A stretch of DNA of 52,289 nt, taken from positions 1 through 52,289 of the forward strand of contig JAQXDZ010000027.1 of NCBI GenBank assembly GCA_029251085.1, given 5' to 3'. Position 1 is the first letter of the stretch; each line of letters begins with the position of its first letter. Under the pieces are notes generated by a model. The model made no database searches. It had not been told where the DNA came from and saw only the letters and a list, made by a program, of their open reading frames with translations. Both the position numbers and the translations under genes were made by a program. The DNA is from Mariniblastus sp. (GTDB lineage: Bacteria; Planctomycetota; Planctomycetia; Pirellulales; Pirellulaceae). This document shows, piece by piece, positions 46,170-52,289 of the stretch.

Positions 46170-46901
46170 ATGGCCAAGATTAATTTGTTTACCACCGCTC
46201 TCATGTTCTTGCTAATGGTTCCCGCTTTGAACCTTGGAGCCCAAGAGCGGGAAGAGCAAATTAGAAAAATGGAACAACTCTATGAGCATGCATTAGAGTT
46301 GGCGGAGGAGGGTGAGGCTGAAGAGTCCAAACGCGTAATGGGTGCGGTCAACAGGATGAGACGAGCGTTCAGAAACGATTCTTCGAATGCGAGTGATCGA
46401 CCGGAACGTCAAGACGAAACAAGGGAGGCAATTGCAGATTTGCAGCGGGAGAGAGGGGAGTTGCAGTCTGCTCTTCGCCGAGGTGTGTCGGACAGGGAGG
46501 CCAATGAGATTCGGGAAGAACTCGGGATGCTTGAGCGGGTGATCGATGAAAAGACAAGGATGCTTAATGAGTCACGTGAGCATGGCGGCGATCGGCATCG
46601 AGAGCACGAAAACCAAAGTCGGGAGGCGGATCGACACCAACGCGACTCTTCGGAAGAGGAGTGGGAGCATCGGGTAAATCATCTTCGCGCGGCTGCTGAG
46701 CACTTGCATGAGGCGGGTCTGCACGAATTAGGAGAGCAGGTTGAGAATCAGATTGGCGAATTAGAAAGGGAGCGGCACGAGTCACAACGGCATGACTCGG
46801 CTGAATTAGAGCCTTTGTTACACGAAGTCATGAAAAGAATGGATGATTTGAATCGGCAAATTAATGATTTGCGAGAAGAAGTACGTCGTCTCAAAAGGTA
46901 A
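46170..46901 (+). CDS. Secreted coiled-coil protein
   Basis: A 243-residue protein with a signal peptide (MAKINLFTTALMFLLMVPAL, cleavage near Gly-Ala-Gln about residue 25). The mature part is extremely charged, rich in Glu, Arg, His and Gln. It is predicted to be helical with long coiled coils, for example about 85-140 and 170-243, the last part being LNRQINDLREEVRRLKR. A histidine- and arginine-rich linker (about 135-165) separates them. No family recognised. It lies eight bases before the pncC start on the same strand, so both are probably co-transcribed. The periplasmic or surface role is unknown. Confidence 0.75.
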   Translation: MAKINLFTTALMFLLMVPALNLGAQEREEQIRKMEQLYEHALELAEEGEAEESKRVMGAVNRMRRAFRNDSSNASDRPERQDETREAIADLQRERGELQSALRRGVSDREANEIREELGMLERVIDEKTRMLNESREHGGDRHREHENQSREADRHQRDSSEEEWEHRVNHLRAAAEHLHEAGLHELGEQVENQIGELERERHESQRHDSAELEPLLHEVMKRMDDLNRQINDLREEVRRLKR

Positions 46902-46909
46902 CTCGCGCG

Positions 46910-47443
46910 ATGAGCGGATGCAATGAAATTCTCAAGGCTGCCCAGCAATCGGCCCGGGCGTTAGTGAAGCAATTGGAGCTTAACCAAACAGATCGTTTGG
47001 TGATGGCTGAGAGTTGTACGGCGGGCTTGGTTTCGGGGATTTTGGCTCAGGTTCCCGGTGTATCGCAGTGGCTGTGTGGTTCCGCAGTTACCTATCGCGA
47101 ATCGGTTAAAACAGAGTGGTTGGGGGTGTCCGCGACTACTTTGGCGAACTATCGCGCTGAGTCAATGGAGACAACCAGTGAGATGGCATTGGGGGTGTTG
47201 CGGGAAACGTCTGAGGCCAAATATTCGGCGGCGATAACAGGGCATTTGGGGCCAGGTGCTCCGCCGGCAACTGACGGACAGATTTTCATAGCGATTGCGG
47301 TTCGAAGGGACGAAGAAACGCAGATAGATTCAACCCACTGCTTCCAATTAGACTCTCATGAAAGGGTCGCCAGGCAGTATGAGTCCGCTGACCGCGTACT
47401 TGGGTGCCTCAGGGAGGCAATGGCTGCAGGCGGCAATGATTGA
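46910..47443 (+). CDS. pncC: Nicotinamide-nucleotide amidohydrolase (CinA C-domain)
   Basis: A 177-residue protein corresponding to the CinA C-terminal domain alone. It deamidates nicotinamide mononucleotide in NAD recycling. The active-site block AESCTAG (33-39, catalytic Ser35) is followed by PGVSQWLCGSAVTYRESVK with the conserved Tyr and Lys. The later GHLGPGAPP block is also family-typical. Length is normal for stand-alone PncC. It starts eight bases after the coiled-coil gene stop. Confidence 0.92.
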   Translation: MSGCNEILKAAQQSARALVKQLELNQTDRLVMAESCTAGLVSGILAQVPGVSQWLCGSAVTYRESVKTEWLGVSATTLANYRAESMETTSEMALGVLRETSEAKYSAAITGHLGPGAPPATDGQIFIAIAVRRDEETQIDSTHCFQLDSHERVARQYESADRVLGCLREAMAAGGND

Positions 47444-47732
47444 CGGTAATCTGGCGAGCGAAAAAACAAGAAGCGTCTATTGAGTCGACTTTTTCGATAC
47501 CGGTGATCCGTTGGGGAATGATTTTCTTTATCAAGGCCGGTTGAAAAAAGCGAGTAGTTATTTCACAATCTTTCCCGATTGAGGTCGATGATTCGTTCTC
47601 AGGGTTGCGAACTGATTTGCCGCGGCCAAGCGAAAACGTTGGTTGGAATCGACTAGGTTTTAAAATTTCCATTGAGCGGTGGAGTGGATCCGTCGTCCAT
47701 CTGGAGCATATTTTTCAGGCACGGTTATTGAA
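47444..47732. other. Gap before purH
   Basis: 289 bases with no gene, promoter or terminator that I can support. Confidence 0.4.
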
Positions 47733-49301
47733 ATGAATTCTCCTAAAATAAAACGCGCTCTGATCAGCGTGAGTAATAAACTTGGAATCGTCGATTTCGC
47801 TCAGGGATTGGTGAATTCGGGCGTTGAGATTTACAGCACCGGTGGAACTCGCCGTCATCTTGAGCACTCTGGCATTTCAGTCATTGATGTGGCTGAGTAC
47901 ACGCAGTTTCCGGAGATGATGGACGGTCGGGTAAAAACGCTCCATCCAAAAATCTTTGCTGGAATTCTCTGCAGGCATCACCTCGATACCGATATGGCAT
48001 CGCTCGCAGAACACGAAATACATCCTTTCGAATTGGTTGTCGTTAATCTGTATCCTTTCGCCGCAACCATTGCTCGTCCTAATGTTTTGCAACATGAAGC
48101 GATCGAGCAGATTGATATTGGGGGACCAAGCCTTATTCGCGCAGCTGCCAAGAACAGTGATTTTGTCACGGTGGCGAGTAGTCCTGATCAGTACAGTGCG
48201 ATTCTGGAGGAAGTTGAAGCGGAGGGAACGACGACGACGGGGCTGCGACGCAAATTGATGGCTCACGCGTTTCAGCATACGGCAGACTACGATAAGACAA
48301 TCTCTGAGTACTTTTCAGGGCAGACCGAAGGTGAAGTATTTCCATCGACCTATCAAGTTGTACTTCGCCGGAAAGATAATTTAAGGTACGGCGAGAACAG
48401 CCACCAAAAGGCAGCGCTTTACAGTGCCGGTGATTGCCGGGATGCGAACTTGGTGAATGCAAGGCAGCTCAATGGAAAGCAGTTGTCCTACAATAATCTT
48501 CTTGATCTCGACAGCGCGTTGGCAATTGTCAGAAATCAAGAAAGGCCATCGTGCTCAGTGATTAAACACAATAATCCGTGCGGAGCAGCCACGGGAGAGA
48601 CTTTGGTGGAAGCTTGCCAGAAAGCCTTTGCCGGTGACCCAGTCAGCGCCTTCGGCAGCGTGATTGGTATCAATCGTGAATTAGACGAGACAACCGCTGA
48701 GTTCCTTGCAGCGGGTGACTTTTTTATTGAAGCCATTGTTGCTCCGGACTTCAGTAGTGCCGCTCAGACAATTTTGACGACCAAGCCCAAGTGGAAGAAG
48801 AATGTCCGGCTGTTGAAAGTTGGACAGCTTGCACCCGCAAAACCGGCTTGGGAGGCACGGTATCTGCTTGGGGGAATGCTGGTTCAGGATGTAGACAATC
48901 AACCCGATGATCCATCGCAATGGACCGTTCCAACCGATACTAAGCCGGATGAGTCCATGATGGCTGAATTGCGTTTTGGCTGGGACATGGTTCGGTATAT
49001 TAAATCGAATGCGATCTGCCTTTCGAAAGACCTCGCTTTGGTAGGTGTGGGAGCGGGGCAAATGAGCCGCGTGGATGCTGTTGAGATTTCAATTAAAAAA
49101 GCGGGAGAGCGATCGCAGGGATCCGTTCTTGCGTCTGATGCGTTCTTCCCGTTTGCCGATTCGATTGAAGTTGCCGCAGCAGCTGGTGTGGTCGCAATCA
49201 TTCAACCAGGCGGAAGTATGCGTGATCAAGAAGTGATTGACGCCTGTAATCAGCACGGAATCGCAATGGTATTCGCTGGGAATCGCCACTTCCGACATTA
49301 A
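47733..49301 (+). CDS. purH: Bifunctional AICAR transformylase / IMP cyclohydrolase
   Basis: A 522-residue PurH, catalysing the last two steps of purine synthesis: formyl transfer to AICAR and ring closure to IMP. The N-terminal cyclohydrolase begins KIKRALISVSNKLGIVDFA and has YSTGGTRRHL and DGRVKTLHPK. The C-terminal transformylase has KHNNPCGAATG with the catalytic Lys-His near residue 277. Length is normal. ATG 47733 is preferred to the open GTG 47679, which adds a non-family leader. No other purine gene is in the window. Confidence 0.98.
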   Translation: MNSPKIKRALISVSNKLGIVDFAQGLVNSGVEIYSTGGTRRHLEHSGISVIDVAEYTQFPEMMDGRVKTLHPKIFAGILCRHHLDTDMASLAEHEIHPFELVVVNLYPFAATIARPNVLQHEAIEQIDIGGPSLIRAAAKNSDFVTVASSPDQYSAILEEVEAEGTTTTGLRRKLMAHAFQHTADYDKTISEYFSGQTEGEVFPSTYQVVLRRKDNLRYGENSHQKAALYSAGDCRDANLVNARQLNGKQLSYNNLLDLDSALAIVRNQERPSCSVIKHNNPCGAATGETLVEACQKAFAGDPVSAFGSVIGINRELDETTAEFLAAGDFFIEAIVAPDFSSAAQTILTTKPKWKKNVRLLKVGQLAPAKPAWEARYLLGGMLVQDVDNQPDDPSQWTVPTDTKPDESMMAELRFGWDMVRYIKSNAICLSKDLALVGVGAGQMSRVDAVEISIKKAGERSQGSVLASDAFFPFADSIEVAAAAGVVAIIQPGGSMRDQEVIDACNQHGIAMVFAGNRHFRH

Positions 49302-49410
49302 ATAGATGAGGGATTTCCTCGGCTCAATTGGTGCTTGAGTAACGACGGTTGGTTTCCCGAATCGGTTGTCAGGCTTGCGTGAGTTGAGTTTTTAAGGCGG
49401 GGGTAGAGGC

Positions 49411-50379
49411 GTGAAACGCAGTGTCGCAATCTACGGACCTACGCCTCAATTCGTCCGATGGGCCATCTTGCATGATTGTCCATTTCGAGATGTGGACGTC
49501 GATAACCTGCCTGATCGAACATTCCGGCAACTTCGCGGTGTGCGTGAATTTTCGCGGGCCAAAACCGAAGCCCGCGTCTTTGAAGATTACTGCCTACACC
49601 CCGAGGTGGCTAGTGATGAACCCCAAAGAGCCCGAGGGTTTCATCAAAATGAAGTACTTGCCGCGTTGGGCGAACCGGAATTTGTTGAAAAGACTTGCCG
49701 GCAGTGCCCTGCGAACGCACTTTCTGACCTTCGTTCGGAAGCCTGGGCTGGCTGTTATGGAGTGTTGGCAGCGACAAGCGGTTTTGATTTTGAGACATTG
49801 GTAACTTCATCAGTAGATTTTGACAACCTGGGAAGTTATCCCCTTTATCAGCCCGGTCGGTTTGACTTTGTCGAATTGATTGAACAGGCTTTCGATGAGC
49901 TGCCCCAGGAAGTTGTGGCCAATTTGTTTCCGCCGACCTCGCCACGTTGGTTTGGGATTTGGAAGAACGGGGGATTTGCACCTCAACAGCTTCGTGCCCT
50001 TGGGGAGTTGCTCAATCTCATTGTAAGACGTTGTCTTGATTTGGACGCACTCCCTGCGGAGATCCGTGAGGTGGTTCAGCTCAAATCCGCCGTCGATCGC
50101 TGTATTAAATTTGACCTCGTGTTGAGTGTCGAGTTGGTGCCTCCAGGGCACTCTGATGGAATGACATGGGTGATCAACTCGCACTGCCCAGATTGTAAAA
50201 TGAGTATGTTGGGCGATGTTGATCGGTGTCTGGCCTGCGGAAGAGTCGGGGGGGCGCAAGGCATTCGCAAGAGTAGAGTTCTCGGGTCGAGACCCTACGT
50301 TAATCTCGACGGTGTGCTGGGCGAAAAAAAAACCGTCGAGCTATTGGCTCGGTACGAGCAAGGAAAAAAGAATACCTAA
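49411..50379 (+). CDS. Zinc-ribbon protein, unknown function
   Basis: A 322-residue protein. The C-terminal part contains a four-cysteine zinc-ribbon-like motif: C259-P-D-C262 and C273-L-A-C276. A further Cys pair C96-R-Q-C99 occurs earlier. The N-terminal region (MKRSVAIYGPTPQFVRWAIL) and the middle have no family I can name. It starts at GTG; purines (AGAGG) lie immediately before it. It is downstream of purH on the same strand by about 110 bases. The pattern fits a metal-binding cytoplasmic protein, but no function follows. Confidence 0.8.
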   Translation: MKRSVAIYGPTPQFVRWAILHDCPFRDVDVDNLPDRTFRQLRGVREFSRAKTEARVFEDYCLHPEVASDEPQRARGFHQNEVLAALGEPEFVEKTCRQCPANALSDLRSEAWAGCYGVLAATSGFDFETLVTSSVDFDNLGSYPLYQPGRFDFVELIEQAFDELPQEVVANLFPPTSPRWFGIWKNGGFAPQQLRALGELLNLIVRRCLDLDALPAEIREVVQLKSAVDRCIKFDLVLSVELVPPGHSDGMTWVINSHCPDCKMSMLGDVDRCLACGRVGGAQGIRKSRVLGSRPYVNLDGVLGEKKTVELLARYEQGKKNT

Positions 50380-50468
50380 GAGACGTCTAGGCAATCGATT
50401 GGAATTTGGACAAACCGACTGGTGGCACGTCATCTGCGAGTAAAATAAATACCGCTATCAAAATAAGA

Positions 50469-50660
50469 TCAACGTTTCAGCAGGGCTCGCACTGAACTCA
50501 TTGTTGTAAATTCACGGTGTTTTGTTTCTAGGTCCTCTAGTTGTTGATCGAGCCAGTTTGAAAGATCGTTGATGCTTTCAAAACTAATGCCGCCTTGGGA
50601 ATCCTTGTAATTCTCGACACGACTATGGTGTGAGTTTTCAATTTTATTTTTTTGTAACAC
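50469..50660 (-). CDS. Small protein with strong ribosome-binding site
   Basis: A 63-residue open frame starting at GTG 50660, predicted helical (FESINDLSNWLDQQLEDLE and KHREFTTMSSVRALLKR). The start is set by GGAGGAGG (50674-50667), six bases before the GTG, one of the best ribosome-binding sites in the window. The frame is open further to 50954, but those 98 residues are unusually basic and proline-rich and lack a ribosome-binding site. I do not recognise the family. Because the site is so good, the short form is probably a real gene. Confidence 0.65.
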   Translation of the reverse strand: MLQKNKIENSHHSRVENYKDSQGGISFESINDLSNWLDQQLEDLETKHREFTTMSSVRALLKR

Positions 50661-50666
50661 CTTAGG

Positions 50667-50674
50667 CCTCCTCC
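50667..50674 (-). promoter_or_regulatory. Ribosome-binding site GGAGGAGG
   Basis: Eight bases complementary to the 16S 3' end, six bases before GTG 50660. It decides the short start of the small protein. Confidence 0.75.
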
Positions 50675-51102
50675 GTGGGGTTGATTGATGAATTGATCTC
50701 TTTTTCTTTCCCCTCTCTTTAGTTAGTACGCACAAACGGTGCCGTTCTTGTTGGAAAACCTTGTTTAATTCTAAGTAATTGCTAAATAAGGGTTTGTGGG
50801 GTTTTTTGCCCCATTTGTTAAACCGGTTTTCGAGTGTTTTTGATAACAGAAGGGGTCGAAATGATCCCTTGCTTACCAGTGTTTGAAACTGCAGATCTCT
50901 TGGGGGAATTGGCAACAAACAACGGCCTGGGTTAGCGAAGGTGTTTGTTTTCACCCCGTTTTTTTATTATCGGAAGACGCCTGTCACCGCCGCCATTTTA
51001 AATGGAATTAGTTTGTCGGCTGCGAGCGATAGGGGCGATTGAAAATCAGATTTGTGGGTAGCCTGGTTTAAAACGTTAGGGCTCTGCGTTCCCCTTGGAT
51101 TT
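50675..51102. other. Region between small gene and flippase gene
   Basis: About 430 bases. A short hairpin TGGGG-TTTTTTG-CCCCA lies at about 50797-50813, and a GGTG/CACC pair followed by T-runs at about 50938-50968. No gene is supported other than a dubious upstream extension of the small protein. Confidence 0.4.
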
Positions 51103-52289
51103 CTATTCGGCTTTGTCATTTTTGGACAGCCGATCGAGTGCCATTTGATAGACTTTTTTGAATTCTTGTTTTTCGTCGTGATTTAAAATCAGATTTGAAA
51201 ACAGACAAACGAGTGCGATCGCTCCGAGTAGCCCTGTCGCAATCAGCGGATTGGTCAGCAGGATTAGAGGAACCAGGCTGCAAATCCAAATGCCGGAATT
51301 CATCGAGCATCCAAAACGGTGATTCATCAAGACCATCAGCGCAACCAATGCACCGTTGCCGCATGCGGTTCCGATCACTGCTCCGGGCAGGCCGATTCTT
51401 GGAATGAGAATAATATTAACTACGATATTTACCAGTAGTCCGATACCACTGACTAGCGTTGCCCATTTTCCTTTTTCGGCGACCCATAAATAATCTTGTG
51501 CTACCGTCATAAGTCCGAACCAAATGCAATAGACAAGGGTCAGTGGTAAGATCGCCAGGCCATCGTTGTAGCGACCTTGAAGCACCCAATCAAACAAGAG
51601 AGGGGCGGCAAAGAGGATTCCAATTCCCGCTGCAGTGAAAGAGACCGAAATTAGTTTGAACGACCAATTCAGTTGCTTTTGGGCTTTTGCTTTGTCGTTG
51701 GCTTCCCAGGCTTGGCTAAGGTACGGAATGAGAACGCCTCCAAGCATTGCTGCAATGCTAACTAGTACTAAGGGTACAACTCGGCCGCTGTGGTATTGTC
51801 CCACAGATGCCTGAGCCATTTCTGGGGAGGTAGATGACCAGTACAACAGCATGTATCGATCTGAGACTTCGATCAAATTGCTCAATAGGTTTGTCGCCCA
51901 CATCCAGGCAGCGTAGGGTGCGATGCGTTTCCACATGGTTGAATGCGTCAAGTTTTCGCCATCATTGCGAAGGCCTGCGCGGTGTTTCCAGAGTATCCAA
52001 ATGGCAGGAAGCATTCCTACAAGGCAGGAAATTGTAAACGCAAACGTAGCGGCGGAAGCTTTGTTCTGCCAAAGCAGTAGCAGTAGCACTCCGGCAACGG
52101 CGAATGTGATTCCGGAGATGAATCGAGATATGGTTACCACGCGGACTTGCCGAAGAGATTCTAGAAGTGCTCCAACAAAGTTAAACGCGCTGACTGCGAT
52201 AATTGCAATTCCAAGGTAGCGAGCCAAGACAATTTGAGTTGGGTCTCGGAAAAGTAGCTGGGCCGTGATGCTTGGGAATACAAAAATCA
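51103..52289 (-). CDS. Polysaccharide flippase (Wzx/MATE-like), partial
   Basis: An oligosaccharide or polysaccharide flippase of the MOP superfamily, cut by the window edge: the frame continues to 52289 without a start. Ten or so membrane helices are visible. The N-terminal part present reads LLFRDPTQIVLARYLG, the Wzx style. At least 395 residues are in the window and the missing N-terminus is probably short. It is likely part of a polysaccharide synthesis cluster that continues beyond the window. No partner glycosyltransferase is seen here. Confidence 0.85.
   Translation of the reverse strand, partial: IFVFPSITAQLLFRDPTQIVLARYLGIAIIAVSAFNFVGALLESLRQVRVVTISRFISGITFAVAGVLLLLLWQNKASAATFAFTISCLVGMLPAIWILWKHRAGLRNDGENLTHSTMWKRIAPYAAWMWATNLLSNLIEVSDRYMLLYWSSTSPEMAQASVGQYHSGRVVPLVLVSIAAMLGGVLIPYLSQAWEANDKAKAQKQLNWSFKLISVSFTAAGIGILFAAPLLFDWVLQGRYNDGLAILPLTLVYCIWFGLMTVAQDYLWVAEKGKWATLVSGIGLLVNIVVNIILIPRIGLPGAVIGTACGNGALVALMVLMNHRFGCSMNSGIWICSLVPLILLTNPLIATGLLGAIALVCLFSNLILNHDEKQEFKKVYQMALDRLSKNDKAE

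Noticed and set aside
47409..47672. Minus-strand open frame before purH
   Set aside because: Overlaps the pncC end; no ribosome-binding site or recognisable motif.
50661..50954. Long 161-residue version of the small minus-strand gene
   Set aside because: The added N-terminal part is basic, proline-rich and without a ribosome-binding site, while the internal GTG has an ideal one.

Overview
The window comes from a planctomycete, most likely a Pirellulales-type bacterium of roughly 50% GC. The best evidence is the complete 16S rRNA gene on the minus strand (about 14020-15538). It contains exact matches to three probe sites I know for this phylum: PLA46 (15476-15493), PLA886 (14662-14680) and EUB338-II (15188-15205). 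Protein families agree: a PSD1-type cytochrome/DUF1549/DUF1553 protein paired with a DUF1501 protein, a sulfatase, a MoxR/DUF58/BatA-like operon, an archaeal-type formylmethanofuran dehydrogenase C-subunit homologue, a PEP-CTERM protease and many weak or absent Shine-Dalgarno sites. It looks like ordinary chromosome. I found no transposase, phage gene, CRISPR array or tRNA.

Layout. 16-7633 (+): MoxR ATPase, DUF58 protein, two large VWA membrane proteins and a small membrane protein. 7694-8909 (-): lipoate-ligase-like protein and a small secreted protein. 9184-13117 (+): the PSD1/DUF1501 pair. 13118-13663 (-): inosine/xanthosine triphosphatase. 13804-15903 (-): a free-standing 16S transcription unit with promoter, 5' hairpin, boxA-like site and terminator, without 23S, 5S or tRNA. 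16612-22529 (+): secreted alpha/beta hydrolase, BCCT transporter, large NAD-glutamate dehydrogenase. 22645-24463 (-): M64 peptidase with PEP-CTERM and a small membrane protein. 24822-26015 (+): a cysteine-rich lipoprotein with hexapeptide repeats and a strong terminator. 26114-27909 (-): CysC and an acyl-CoA-dehydrogenase-like protein. 28313-30505 (+): alpha-glucan phosphorylase. 31077-32660: divergent mobA and fhcC. 32717-38721 (-): sulfatase and a 1396-residue unknown protein. 39321-40856 (+): PQQ-repeat protein with an NPF/DPF tail. 40897-41838 (-): AEC permease. 42159-49301 (+): SLC12-like cotransporter, MFS transporter, coiled-coil secreted protein, PncC/CinA-C and PurH. 49411-50379 (+): zinc-ribbon unknown. 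50469-50660 (-): small protein with a strong ribosome-binding site. 51103 to the window end (-): polysaccharide flippase, cut by the edge.

Genes that plausibly work together are the MoxR-DUF58-VWA cluster (ATPase chaperone plus membrane VWA partners), the PSD1/DUF1501 pair (polymer degradation linked to the sulfatase lifestyle), mobA with fhcC (pterin cofactor and C1 enzyme), and BCCT with glutamate dehydrogenase (osmolyte/amino-acid uptake and catabolism); these links are inferred from position. No single locus is demonstrably a new system. The best candidates for undescribed biology are the 1396-residue protein with its own promoter and inverted repeat, the cysteine-rich repeat lipoprotein, an orphan terminator suggesting an untranslated RNA after glgP, and the BCCT gene whose strong ribosome-binding site faces no normal start codon.
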